In this document: in pieces, positions 17,627 to 26,372 of the stretch | Position numbering within the stretch: position 1 is the first letter of the stretch | Layout: each line of letters begins with the position of its first letter | Assembly (NCBI RefSeq): GCF_013376005.1 | Contig: NZ_JABMJK010000003.1 | Coordinates: 434,001 to 498,000, forward strand | From: Duganella sp. SG902 | GTDB taxonomy: Bacteria > Pseudomonadota > Gammaproteobacteria > Burkholderiales > Burkholderiaceae_D | Direction of reading: 5' to 3' | DNA length: 64,000 bases | Made by a program: the position numbers and the translations under genes | The notes under the pieces: model-generated | Database searches by the model: none | The model's input: the letters and a program-made list of their open reading frames with translations, nothing else | What the model was told of the DNA's origin: nothing

Positions 17627-19303
17627 TTAGCCCTGCGCTTCGCGCGCAGGGCTTTTTTCGGCGCTTTGCTCGCGATACCAAAGGGCCAGCATGGACAACG
17701 CAAACAGCACCCCGAACGGAGCGGCCGGCAACGGCCGCTCCGCCGCACCGCCAGTCGCCACGATTGCCGCAGCCGCCGAACGTGTCGCGTACCGCGCGGT
17801 CGCTTCACGCCGCAGCGCGCGCTGCCACGCCGGCCAATCATTGGCGGCATAAACGTATTCCAGGCCCGGCGCCTCCATGCCTTCCGCGTTGAACTTGATC
17901 CATCCGGCTTTCTGTGGCCAGAACGCCGCGCATACACCATCCGCCTTGTCGGCGCGAGGCTGCAAGGCCATTGCCGCATAGCCTTCCGCCGCCAACATCA
18001 CGCCTGTCTTCACACCTTGCGCGCACACTTCGCTGCGCAAACCCGGCACCGGCATCGGATCGTTCAATTGCCACACCGTTTTTTGCACGCTATCCAGCGC
18101 AATCCGATCCATGGCGGATTGCCACCACAACGCCAACAGCCGTGGCTCGCTGATCGCATACTTGTGCCACTCCGTCACGCCCAGCCACACCACGCGGCCC
18201 TTGCCGACGGCGCGGCTCCACATCCACGGCTGCTTTTTCGCGTCGCGTGCCAGCACCGACCACGGCTCGGCTGCATTCTCGGCCGGATTCAAGCCGGCGG
18301 GAGGCATGGCCAGCGTGGCGTTGAACTGCCGCACGTCCTCTTTTTCAGTGGTCGGCGATTGCGGATGCAGCGGCAGCCCGAAATCACGTTGCCACATCCC
18401 GACATCCGAGGCGCTGCCGCCCAGCACAACCAACGGCACGCCCTGCCCCACCTGCGCCAACAAACTGCCGCGCGCCGATGGACTTAGATGCTCGACGTAG
18501 GCCGCATCGACAAACATCACATTCGGTGCGGTGAGCGGCGCGCGCGCCGTTTCGCCGCGCGTGATGGCCTTGCCCAGCGTGACATTCCAGTCCAGGATGG
18601 CGTTACCGTCAGCCAGCAACTGGTTCAGCACGCGCGCATCAAATGATGGCGCGTCAAAGCGGCCCTGTACCTGCAACGGCACCGCATCCGTCACCTGCAG
18701 CGGAACCGGCCCTTGAGCGATGATTTTGCCGGCGGCGTCCAGCAAGCGCGCCTGCAGCACCATGGTCTCGGCCACCGGCGGCAGCCACTGCACCGTCAAC
18801 TGCGTCGCCGCAGCCGGCGCGCCGGAATCGGCCAGCACCTGCTTGTTCTCCGCCAGCAGCTGCAAGCGCCACGCGGCCTGCGTCAGTGGACGACGCACGG
18901 AGAGTGTGAAGATGCGGCCCAGCGATATCGAACGCGGGAAGTCCAGCCAGAGCAGATCGGCGTTGGCCGCCGGCGTCCATTGCAGCGGACGCGCAGGCAA
19001 ATCGCGCCAGTCCGCCTCGCGCACGCCGTCCCCGCTGAGCGCAATGGCGGCGGCGGCGGGAATCGCAAGGCGGTCGGCGTCACTGAGATGGCCCGCCTCG
19101 GTGCTGACGGACAGCGGGGCGGCGTTGAGGGCGGCAGGCAATCGGACATCCGCGATCGACACCGCCAGCGCGGCGCCTGCAACGCCGGCCAAGGCAGCGT
19201 TGAGCCACTGTTTTTTGCGGCCATACAGCGCCGCGCTGATCGCGCCCGCCGCCAGCGCGGCCAGCGGTGGTGCTATCGCCGCGAGATCGGTAGCGATCAT
19301 CAT
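17627..19303 (-). CDS. Membrane protein with glutamine-amidotransferase-like domain, end of the MoxR/TldD operon
   Basis: A 558-aa protein of unknown function. Two N-terminal helices (about 8-27 and 33-50), a large presumably periplasmic part and one C-terminal helix (about 530-548, followed by a short basic tail) are visible. The middle includes L-L-A-Q-V-G-Q-G-V-P-L-V-V-L-G-G, similar to the GATase1-like fold found in BatA/B-associated membrane proteins, but no catalytic Cys can be assigned. The start at 19303 shares ATGA with the stop of the upstream gene, which shows translational coupling. It is the last gene of a ten-gene minus-strand run and its stop lies next to the terminator of the convergent receptor. 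Confidence 0.8.
   Translation of the reverse strand: MMIATDLAAIAPPLAALAAGAISAALYGRKKQWLNAALAGVAGAALAVSIADVRLPAALNAAPLSVSTEAGHLSDADRLAIPAAAAIALSGDGVREADWRDLPARPLQWTPAANADLLWLDFPRSISLGRIFTLSVRRPLTQAAWRLQLLAENKQVLADSGAPAAATQLTVQWLPPVAETMVLQARLLDAAGKIIAQGPVPLQVTDAVPLQVQGRFDAPSFDARVLNQLLADGNAILDWNVTLGKAITRGETARAPLTAPNVMFVDAAYVEHLSPSARGSLLAQVGQGVPLVVLGGSASDVGMWQRDFGLPLHPQSPTTEKEDVRQFNATLAMPPAGLNPAENAAEPWSVLARDAKKQPWMWSRAVGKGRVVWLGVTEWHKYAISEPRLLALWWQSAMDRIALDSVQKTVWQLNDPMPVPGLRSEVCAQGVKTGVMLAAEGYAAMALQPRADKADGVCAAFWPQKAGWIKFNAEGMEAPGLEYVYAANDWPAWQRALRREATARYATRSAAAAIVATGGAAERPLPAAPFGVLFALSMLALWYREQSAEKSPAREAQG
17630..17658 (+). terminator. Rho-independent terminator of the TonB receptor gene
   Basis: GCCCTGCGC pairs with GCGCAGGGC across a short loop and is followed by six T. 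A second GC-rich hairpin (GCCGGCCC...GGGCCGGC) lies just before it, at 17602-17625. The left part also encodes the last residues of the convergent gene. Confidence 0.85.
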
Positions 19304-21351
19304 TTTGCTTGCTCCTTGCCGGCCCACGCGCGGCGGAAAGTCGAATCCGCCGAGGGCCTCGCCTGCAGCAGCACCGGCGCTTCCGCCAAGGTGCCGCGCA
19401 GCCAGGCGCGCAGCTCGGCGCGGCATGGCACACAGCCGTCCTGCACATCCTGCACCGCGCGCTGGGCGCTGAGTTTCTGTTCCTGATCGGTGACCCGCGC
19501 GGCGATGGTGTCGCGCGCGGCCTTGGCCCACAGGGCCGGCAAGGCGCCGTCCTGCGACAACGCTTGCACCAGCTCGCGCACCTCGGCCGGCACGCTGTCG
19601 TTGGGTGCTCCCTGTTCACGTTTGTAGCTCATGGCGCCGACAATGTCGCCGGTCATACGCTTCTCCTCCTTCAGCGCCGGTGGCACGAAGGCCGTGCGGT
19701 GCAGGTAGACGCGTTCCGCCGACTGCAGTTCCTTGATCGCGTCCAGCGCCTTGTATTCCGGCGCCAGCGCCGTCTTGGGCGAGATCGCGCGCAGGGCCTT
19801 CTCGGCATCCCACATGGCGGCCAGCGCGCGGCGCAACACCGCCTTGGTTTGCGGATCGAAGATGGTGGCGTTGCCTTCCTGGTCGTGCGCGTGGCCGAAG
19901 GCTTTCATCACGGAGATTTCGCTGCCTGGACGTTCCTGGGCGCCGCCGCTTTCGTGGTGTTCCTCGTGTTCTTCCTCGCCGAACAAGCTGGATTCCTCGC
20001 CCAGGAACTGGCCGTAGCGCAGGCGCAGCTTGGTCTGGTCGGCGGCGATGGCTTCGCTGCGGTTGCGCAGGGTGGCGGCCGGCATGTCGGGATGGGCTTT
20101 CAGGTCGGCCACCAGTTGCTCCGTGTCGATGATGATCTGGCGTTGGCTGCGCAGGTTCTCGGGCTTGGTCATGGTCGGCAGCGCGGTGGATTCGAGGCTT
20201 TCCGCATCCGGGCCTGGCAGGCGCAGGGTGTAGGTTGGCGATTGCGCGGTGTGCGGGCTTGGCGCGTTGTCGGTGGCGCGCAAGAAGAAGTAGAGTTCAT
20301 CGCCCGGTTCCATGCCGAGTTCCGCCAGCGTCCATTGTTTTTTCCAGTTGCGGGATTTCGGGTCGGTGGATTGCGGCAGCGGGACTTCCTTGTCGCTGAA
20401 GCGGATGTTCTCGCCGCTGCCGCGCGCCAGCGTCATGTGCAGACTGGCGCGGACGATGGCGTAATCGTCCTTGGCGCCGACGGAGATCTGGACCGCCTTG
20501 GCATCTTTTGCCAGCAGGTGGATTAACTCGGTGGGCGCGGCGATGGTGATTTCCGGCGCCTGGTCCGGCGTGACGCGGATGTTGTAGCGGGTGCCGCCGG
20601 CGCCACGGGCGCGCCAGAACAGAGAGTCTTCAACGCGAAGTTTTGCACACTCCGGGGTGACGTCCAGCGTTTGGCCGTCGCCCAGTTCTATCACGGGCTG
20701 TGCGCCAGCCGGATTGCGCACGCACCAGCGGACCTCGGAGTATTGGGGAACCTGGATGTCGCGAGCGCCGGTTTCGAATGCGGCGACACCTGTGTAGGCC
20801 GGCGGTGTGACGCGCAGGTGGACTTCGCCATCGACGATGGGTTTATTGGCTTGCTTCGCGGTGGCTGGCGATGGCGCGGCGGTTGGGCGGGTGTGCCAGG
20901 CGGCGGCGCTGCCTGCGGCCAGCAGGCTGAGTACGAGCGGCAGGATGGTGAAGCGTGCGCGTTGGCGCGCGATGGTTTTGTAGTCGTCGGCGGCCAGTAT
21001 GCTGGCGAGTCGGGCTTGCAGGCGTTGCTGCTGAAGCCTGGCGATTGGCGTTCTGGCCTCTTCGGCCAGCAGGGTACTGCTGTCTTCCAGTTGCGGGATG
21101 GCCTGGTTCAGCCACGAGGCCCATTGCTGGTTGATGCGATGGCGCCAACGGGCCGCGTCGACGGCGATCCAGACCAGGCAAAGCGCGACGGCGGACAACA
21201 CGAACAGCCAGGCGTTGCTGACGGTAGTCGCCGGATGGAGCACGATGGCGGCTACCGCCAGCGGCGCGAGGACGGCCAGCCATTGCGGCACGCGGCGGCG
21301 CAGGATGGCGGCCCAGAGGCTGTCGCGCAGGTGGTCAGTTGCGCCGTGCAT
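19300..21351 (-). CDS. DUF4175-like membrane protein
   Basis: A protein of 683 aa. It has a cytoplasmic basic N-terminus, two helices (about 25-41 and 46-63), a coiled-coil-prone region (about 80-130), a third helix (about 132-150) and a long periplasmic part. That part has the proline-rich P-P-A-Y-T-G motif of DUF4175 proteins near residue 190 and immunoglobulin-like beta segments, followed by helical Glu/Lys-rich segments and a His/Glu cluster (E-E-H-E-E-H-H-E-S). The start overlaps the previous gene by 17 bp and the end shares ATGA with the next, so all three are coupled. DUF4175 proteins are conserved beside MoxR/DUF58/BatA genes; their biochemical role is not known. Confidence 0.8.
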   Translation of the reverse strand: MHGATDHLRDSLWAAILRRRVPQWLAVLAPLAVAAIVLHPATTVSNAWLFVLSAVALCLVWIAVDAARWRHRINQQWASWLNQAIPQLEDSSTLLAEEARTPIARLQQQRLQARLASILAADDYKTIARQRARFTILPLVLSLLAAGSAAAWHTRPTAAPSPATAKQANKPIVDGEVHLRVTPPAYTGVAAFETGARDIQVPQYSEVRWCVRNPAGAQPVIELGDGQTLDVTPECAKLRVEDSLFWRARGAGGTRYNIRVTPDQAPEITIAAPTELIHLLAKDAKAVQISVGAKDDYAIVRASLHMTLARGSGENIRFSDKEVPLPQSTDPKSRNWKKQWTLAELGMEPGDELYFFLRATDNAPSPHTAQSPTYTLRLPGPDAESLESTALPTMTKPENLRSQRQIIIDTEQLVADLKAHPDMPAATLRNRSEAIAADQTKLRLRYGQFLGEESSLFGEEEHEEHHESGGAQERPGSEISVMKAFGHAHDQEGNATIFDPQTKAVLRRALAAMWDAEKALRAISPKTALAPEYKALDAIKELQSAERVYLHRTAFVPPALKEEKRMTGDIVGAMSYKREQGAPNDSVPAEVRELVQALSQDGALPALWAKAARDTIAARVTDQEQKLSAQRAVQDVQDGCVPCRAELRAWLRGTLAEAPVLLQARPSADSTFRRAWAGKEQAK

Positions 21352-22393
21352 GGGTGAGTATCCGTTCGATGATGAAGAGCGCCAGCAGAGCCAGTGCCAG
21401 CCAGCTCGCAGGCTTGGCGCTCACGATGGCAGGCAGCGCGTTGCGGGCGGCGGCGAAGGTTTGCGATGGCGTTGGGTAGGCTGGTGCAGGTGCTACGGCC
21501 AGCGACTGCCAGGCTTCGTACAGCACGCGCGCGGTGTCGGCGTCGCGCGGTGGGAAAGCGTCCGACGTCCACAGACGGCCGCGCGGCGAGTCTGTGTACT
21601 TCAGCGTGATGCCGTTGATCGTCAGCGTGGAAGCTTTGGCCAGTTCGGGGAAGGCCGCCGGCGTGGCGATCCACCAGTGTGGCGCGTGCCAGTCAGCGGG
21701 CGGCGTTGCGTTGGGCGTGTCCCAGACGATCAGCGGAGTCTTGGCGTCCGGCTCGGCGGCGACCACGTAGCGGGTGGCGCCCTCCCCTGCGCTGCTGAAT
21801 GCGGCGAACAGGGAGCGCCATGCCGAAGCGCGCGCGTCTGTCGCCGCAAGCGCCACGCGGCGCTCGACCGGCGTGGCGATGCCCGACGCGCGTGGCGCGG
21901 CTACGGGCTGAGTGCGCAATTGGAGTTGATGGTTGTATTGCGGCAGGCGGGCCGGCATGGCGATTTGGTCAGCGCGGGCGACGATCAGCAGTTTGGCATC
22001 GCTACGCCAATCGCGTTCGTTCGCGCGCAGCCATTGCAATGCGTTTGACGGCAGCTCGGCGCGCGCGGCGGCGCCGAAGCCGGCGGCTGCTATTTCCTTT
22101 TCCGCCCATGCTTTGTCCACGCCGGCGTCGATCAACACCGTGTCGCCGCGCCACGGGAAAATGGTCGCCGCCAGCCAGGCGATCAACGCCACCAGCATCA
22201 GGCAGCGTACCAGCAGCAGCGCTTTGTCGCGCCACTGCCAGACGCGCAGCTGCTCCGGCGGTGCGGACGGCAGGAAGCGTGCCGTCGCCAGCATCTCGGC
22301 CTTCAGCCGCTGGCGCTTCTGGCGATGCCACCATACCGGCAGCAACAGCACCGGCAGCGCCAGCCACCACAGGGGGTAAGAACTCAACATCAT
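21335..22393 (-). CDS. BatA-type N-terminal double-TM membrane protein
   Basis: A 352-aa protein with the BatA N-terminal signature: a short hydrophobic N-terminus (Y-P-L-W-W-L-A-L-P-V-L-L-L-P-V-W-W-H) followed by a basic loop, a T-A-R-F-L-P segment and a second helix (about 60-80). A large middle domain with weak von Willebrand A-like features follows, then a C-terminal helix (about 330-348). I do not see an intact MIDAS D-x-S-x-S motif. It starts at 22393 in an ATGA overlap with the DUF58 gene. BatA/B-type proteins act in the inner membrane together with MoxR ATPases and DUF58 proteins in stress tolerance and protein maturation. Confidence 0.85.
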   Translation of the reverse strand: MMLSSYPLWWLALPVLLLPVWWHRQKRQRLKAEMLATARFLPSAPPEQLRVWQWRDKALLLVRCLMLVALIAWLAATIFPWRGDTVLIDAGVDKAWAEKEIAAAGFGAAARAELPSNALQWLRANERDWRSDAKLLIVARADQIAMPARLPQYNHQLQLRTQPVAAPRASGIATPVERRVALAATDARASAWRSLFAAFSSAGEGATRYVVAAEPDAKTPLIVWDTPNATPPADWHAPHWWIATPAAFPELAKASTLTINGITLKYTDSPRGRLWTSDAFPPRDADTARVLYEAWQSLAVAPAPAYPTPSQTFAAARNALPAIVSAKPASWLALALLALFIIERILTHARRN

Positions 22394-23295
22394 TTGGCCC
22401 GTGCTCCCGCGAGCTGCAACCAATTGCGTAAAACACCACTCAAAGGCTGCTCGATGCGGGCCTCGTAATGGACGATGTTATGTTGACGGCAGCGGGCCAC
22501 CACATCGTCGAAGTGTGCTCGGCTCTGCTGTTTGTAGGATTCACGGTCCGCATTGCTCATGCGATGCAAGCCGTCGTTCTGTTCCGGGTCGCGATAGGCG
22601 GTGCCGGACTTGAACGACGCCTCCACCTCGGCCTGGGTGCGCAGCGTCAGCAGGCGTACGTCGTGCCGCATGTTGCGCAGGCGGAGCAAGGCTTCGCTCA
22701 GTGGCGAAGGCCAGTCGAGGAAATCGCTGGCGGCGAAGATCATGCTGGGCGCGCGGGCGAAGTGCAGACTGGCTTTCAGCACGTCGGCGGATGGCAAGCT
22801 GCCTTGCGGCGTGGCCTTGTTCATCGCGGCCAGCACGCGCTGCAACTGGCGCGGCCCGCGCGCGGCCGGCGTGAATTCGACTTTGCCGTTGGTGCAGACC
22901 ACTAGACCGAAGGCGTCACCCTGACGCTGGGCGATGGCGGCCACGCAGGCCAGCACGGTGCGGGCGAACCACAGTTTGTCGATGCCGTTGATTTCACGGC
23001 TGGGCTCCGCCATCGACGCGGTGGCATCCAGCCAGAGCCAGACGGCGACGTGGCTGTCGCGTTCCGCCTCGCGCACGAAGTAGCGGTCGGCGCGAGCCAG
23101 CAGCTTCCAGTCCACGCGGCGCCATTCGTCGCCGGGCGCGTAGGCGCGGTACTCGGAGAACTCGACTCCGGCTCCACGCTCGCGGCCCGCGTGGATGCCG
23201 TGGCCCAGCCCCGCCAGCACGTGACGAATCACCAGGTCCAGATCCTTGGTCTGGGCCATCATCGCCGTCATGTTAGCCTGCGCGGTAACTTGCAT
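22390..23295 (-). CDS. DUF58 domain protein
   Basis: A soluble protein of 301 aa. The DUF58 signature is visible: F-S-E-Y-R-A-Y-A-P-G-D-E-W-R-R-V-D-W-K-L-L-A-R-A-D-R-Y near residues 46-71, and a vWA-like L-D-A-T-A-S-M motif near residue 90 (D-x-T-x-S, the divalent metal site). DUF58 proteins are standard partners of MoxR AAA+ ATPases. The ATG at 23295 overlaps the MoxR stop by one base (TGATG). It probably forms a metal-dependent adaptor between the ATPase and the membrane partners encoded downstream. Confidence 0.9.
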   Translation of the reverse strand: MQVTAQANMTAMMAQTKDLDLVIRHVLAGLGHGIHAGRERGAGVEFSEYRAYAPGDEWRRVDWKLLARADRYFVREAERDSHVAVWLWLDATASMAEPSREINGIDKLWFARTVLACVAAIAQRQGDAFGLVVCTNGKVEFTPAARGPRQLQRVLAAMNKATPQGSLPSADVLKASLHFARAPSMIFAASDFLDWPSPLSEALLRLRNMRHDVRLLTLRTQAEVEASFKSGTAYRDPEQNDGLHRMSNADRESYKQQSRAHFDDVVARCRQHNIVHYEARIEQPLSGVLRNWLQLAGARAK

Positions 23296-24296
23296 CAGTC
23301 AGGACGGATATGCTCGCGCAGCGCTTGCAGGATGTCGGCGATCGCCACACCGTCCGCTTCCGCTTCGAAGTTGCGCAGCACGCGGTGCGCCAGCACCGGC
23401 AGCAGCATCTCCGCGATGTCTTCACGCGTGACGGCCAGGCGGCCGTGCATCAGCGCGCGCGCCTTGGAGGCCAGCACCAACGCCTGGCCGGCACGCGGGC
23501 CGGCACCCCAGCCGATATGCTTGGTCACCGCAGGCACCGTCGTCAATGCAGGACGCGTGGCGCGCACCAGGCGCGTGGCGTAGGCTACCAGGTGATCGCC
23601 AATCTCGATATCGCGCACCAGCTGCTGCAAGCGCAGGAGCGTGGCGACGTCCATCACCGGCTCGGCGTCCTTCAGGCCGGCGTGCGTGGTGGCGGACACC
23701 ATCCGGATCTCTTCCTCTTCGGTCGGATACACCACATCGATGCGCAGCAGGAAGCGGTCCAGCTGCGCCTCTGGCAGCGGATAGGTGCCGGCCTGTTCGA
23801 TCGGATTCTGCGTCGCCAACACGAAGAAGGGCTTGGGCAGCTTGTGGGTCTGGCCGGCAAAGGTCACCGAGCGCTCCTGCATCGCCTCCAGCAGCGCCGA
23901 TTGCGTCTTCGGCGGCGCGCGGTTGATCTCGTCCGCCAGCAGCACCTGCGTGAACACCGGGCCTTGCTGGAAGCGGAACTCGCGTTTGCGCGTCGCGTGG
24001 TCCTCTTCCAGGATCTCGGTGCCAACGATATCGGACGGCATCAGGTCCGGCGTGAACTGCACGCGGTGGAAGTCCAGCTCCGTCGCCTGCGACAGCGACT
24101 TCACCAGCAGCGTCTTGCCCAGCCCCGGCACGCCCTCCACCAGCGCGTGGCCACCGGCCAGCAGGCAGATGATCAGCGAGTCGATCACATTCTCCTGGCC
24201 GATAATCACGCGTCCCATACTGGCCTTGAGCGCCTTCACCTTGGCGGTCAGTTCGCCGATTTCTTTTTCGCTCCAGGCGATCGCACCATCAGCCAT
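23295..24296 (-). CDS. MoxR family AAA+ ATPase
   Basis: A chaperone-type ATPase of 333 aa. Walker A (G-V-P-G-L-G-K-T, about 50-57), Walker B with L-A-D-E-I-N-R-A-P-P-K-T-Q, sensor 1 in L-A-T-Q-N-P-I-E-Q-A-G-T-Y-P-L-P-E-A-Q-L-D-R-F and the C-terminal lid are all present, as in MoxR/RavA relatives. The ATG at 24296 was chosen because it gives the standard family N-terminus; an open frame 32 codons longer runs into the previous gene. It lies 5 bp after the DUF4159 stop and overlaps DUF58. MoxR ATPases remodel or insert metal into partner proteins; the likely clients here are the peptidases or membrane proteins of the same operon. Confidence 0.93.
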   Translation of the reverse strand: MADGAIAWSEKEIGELTAKVKALKASMGRVIIGQENVIDSLIICLLAGGHALVEGVPGLGKTLLVKSLSQATELDFHRVQFTPDLMPSDIVGTEILEEDHATRKREFRFQQGPVFTQVLLADEINRAPPKTQSALLEAMQERSVTFAGQTHKLPKPFFVLATQNPIEQAGTYPLPEAQLDRFLLRIDVVYPTEEEEIRMVSATTHAGLKDAEPVMDVATLLRLQQLVRDIEIGDHLVAYATRLVRATRPALTTVPAVTKHIGWGAGPRAGQALVLASKARALMHGRLAVTREDIAEMLLPVLAHRVLRNFEAEADGVAIADILQALREHIRPD

Positions 24297-24301
24297 AATC
24301 A

Positions 24302-24925
24302 CTAAGCTCCCAACGCATATTGAATGATATTCACCGCAAAGCGGGTGTTGTCGACCGCGAGAAACCGCTTGTTGCGGAAGTCGTAGTCCCACTCGCAGCC
24401 GTAGTCCTTGTTGCTGTACAAAAGCCGCACGCGGCCGCCCACCTCGACCGCCTTCAGGTAGTCGTGCACCAGATCGTCGCCCCAGCCGTTCAGCTCCACG
24501 GCGGTATTGGGCGGGCCGTCTTCAAATTTGAAAAAGCTCGAATAGATCGGATGGTTGTTGGGGATCTTGTGCAGCGCCTTCGGCCCGAAGATACGGGCGA
24601 TTTCGGCCTCGAACGATTTCGCGAACAGTCCGTCGATGTCGTGGTTGCAGTCGTCCACGAACAAAAAGCCGCCGCCCTTGATGTAGCGCTCCAGGTTCTT
24701 GCGCTCGGCGGCCGTGAACTGCACCAGCTTGTGGCCGGCGAAATAGCAGAACGGCGCCTCCAGCATTTTCGGGTCGGACAGGGCGACGATGCGCTCAACG
24801 GGATCGACGCGCAAGGTCGTGTATTCGACCAGCGAGTTGAGCACGTTGCTGGGCATGCGGACATCCACATCCCAGTCTCCCGACTCGTAGGTCAGGCGCG
24901 TGAAGTAAAAATCGTACGAAGCCAC
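24302..24925 (-). CDS. DUF4159 protein
   Basis: A protein of 207 aa with the DUF4159 fold. It has an F-Y-F-T-R-L-x-Y start, R-x-L-E-R-Y-type F-L-F-V-D-D-C-N-H glutamine-amidotransferase-like core and a K-D-Y-G-C-E-W-D-Y region. I choose GTG at 24925, because GAGGA lies 7 bases upstream; a GTG six codons earlier has no ribosome site. No signal peptide is seen. DUF4159 proteins commonly accompany MoxR/DUF58/BatA clusters and have no assigned activity. A palindromic repeat fills the gap to the upstream TldE-type gene. Confidence 0.85.
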   Translation of the reverse strand: MASYDFYFTRLTYESGDWDVDVRMPSNVLNSLVEYTTLRVDPVERIVALSDPKMLEAPFCYFAGHKLVQFTAAERKNLERYIKGGGFLFVDDCNHDIDGLFAKSFEAEIARIFGPKALHKIPNNHPIYSSFFKFEDGPPNTAVELNGWGDDLVHDYLKAVEVGGRVRLLYSNKDYGCEWDYDFRNKRFLAVDNTRFAVNIIQYALGA

Positions 24926-24944
24926 GTCATTGTCCTCAGTCACA

Positions 24945-25024
24945 CGTCATTCCGGCGTAGGCCGGAATCCATAGGCCGCGTAATGTCAGGCGCAGCATGG
25001 ATTCCGGCCTGCGCCGGAATGACG
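24945..25024. repeat. REP-like palindromic repeat, copy 1 (CCGG type)
   Basis: An 80-bp element. Two outward arms (GTCATTCCGGCGTAGGCCGG and CCGGCCTGCGCCGGAATGAC) flank a less conserved centre, and each arm is itself a hairpin. It sits between a TldE-type gene and DUF4159. Confidence 0.9.
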
Positions 25025-25031
25025 GAGGGTT

Positions 25032-26369
25032 CTATACCGCGTCCGACAGGGACGTGAAGTTAAAGTCGCGCACCTTCATCGGTGGGATCAGCATCTGGAA
25101 GCGCACTTCGTCGCCGCCGATCACCACCGGCTTGCCCAGTTCATCGATGTTGTTCAACATCGTCACCGGGCTTTCATTGAAGCGGAAGTTCTTGATCGGA
25201 TGCTTGATCTTGCCGTTCTCGATGTAGAACGTGCCGTCGCGCGTCAGGCCGGTCAGCAGCAGCGACTGCGGATCGACCATGCGGATGTACCAGGTGCGCG
25301 TGACGAGGATGCCCTTCTTGGTCGAGGCGATCAACTCCTCGGTCGACTTGCCGCCGCCCGCCATGATCATATTGCCGTGGCGGCCCACCGCGCGCTGGCC
25401 CTGCTTCTCGGCCCAGTAACGCGTGTAGTCCAGCGAGGCGACCTTGCCGCCCTTGATCACGTCCGCGCGCTCGCGCGCCAGCATGGCCTGGTTATCCCAG
25501 GGCAGCACCGGCACGTCGGGATTCCACGGATCGGCCCAGATGTTCACCTGCTCGTCGAACAGCTTTTCGCCGAGGCGATTACCGCCACCCTTCTTCGACA
25601 GGAAGCTGCGCCCCTCGTCGGCCTGGCGCGCATCGAAGGCGCCGAACATGCGGCCGATGATTTCCGACGTCGCCGCAGGCTCCAGGATCACCGTGTAGCG
25701 GCCCGGCTCCAGCGCCTTGGCGTCCACCGATTTCACCGCTTTTTCAATCGCGATCTCCGAGGACTCGCGTGGATCGAACTTGCGTGCGTCGTTGGCGGAG
25801 CGCGTCACCCAGCCGGAGCCACGACCATCCTCGGTGCGGGTGGTGACGGTGAAACCCAGATTGCTCAGGGTCTGGTAGCCGAACACGCCATTCGAGTTGG
25901 CCACCGTTTCAAAGCCGGTGGTATCGCTGAAAAAGCCGGCCGCGATCAGGCCCTGCTTCTTCGCCGCGTTGATGCTCATGGCCGCCACTTCGGCGCGGTA
26001 CTCCGGATCGATGGCGGCGGTGGCTTCGCTGAATGTGGCCGACGGCTTGTACTCCTGCTTCTTGATCGCCGGCTGGAACTCCGGATTCTCCGGCGCCAGG
26101 CGCGCCACGTCTTCCGCGCGGCGCACCACTTTTTCCAGCGACTTATCGTCAAACTCATTGATCGACGCCGTGCCCTGCTTTTTTCCGAAGGCCACGCTCA
26201 CCGTCAGCTGCGTGTTCTGCGTCAGGCCGGCGGTGGACACGGCGTTGCGCGCGTAGCGGATGTTGCCGTTGCGGGCGCCGTTGATCTGCACGCGGCATTC
26301 ATCGGCCTTGGAGAGCGACAGTACCTTGTCGCAAATGCGCTTTGCTTCATCTTGCATCAGCATCTTCAT
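25032..26369 (-). CDS. TldE/PmbA-type peptidase partner subunit, copy 1
   Basis: A protein of 445 aa of the TldD/TldE family, the non-catalytic-looking member of the heterodimer. It has the N-terminal repeat with N-I-R-Y-A-R-N-A-V-S-T-A-G and the late N-F-R-F-N-E-S-P-V-T-M-L-N-N-I-D region but no HExxxH. It starts 3 bp after the TldD1 stop. No signal peptide is visible, in contrast to its partner. TldD/TldE heterodimers cleave unfolded or modified peptides, for example in maturation of microcin B17 and degradation of CcdA. The 445-aa length is identical to that of the second copy at 28123-29460. Confidence 0.88.
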   Translation of the reverse strand: MKMLMQDEAKRICDKVLSLSKADECRVQINGARNGNIRYARNAVSTAGLTQNTQLTVSVAFGKKQGTASINEFDDKSLEKVVRRAEDVARLAPENPEFQPAIKKQEYKPSATFSEATAAIDPEYRAEVAAMSINAAKKQGLIAAGFFSDTTGFETVANSNGVFGYQTLSNLGFTVTTRTEDGRGSGWVTRSANDARKFDPRESSEIAIEKAVKSVDAKALEPGRYTVILEPAATSEIIGRMFGAFDARQADEGRSFLSKKGGGNRLGEKLFDEQVNIWADPWNPDVPVLPWDNQAMLARERADVIKGGKVASLDYTRYWAEKQGQRAVGRHGNMIMAGGGKSTEELIASTKKGILVTRTWYIRMVDPQSLLLTGLTRDGTFYIENGKIKHPIKNFRFNESPVTMLNNIDELGKPVVIGGDEVRFQMLIPPMKVRDFNFTSLSDAV

Positions 26370-26372
26370 GGC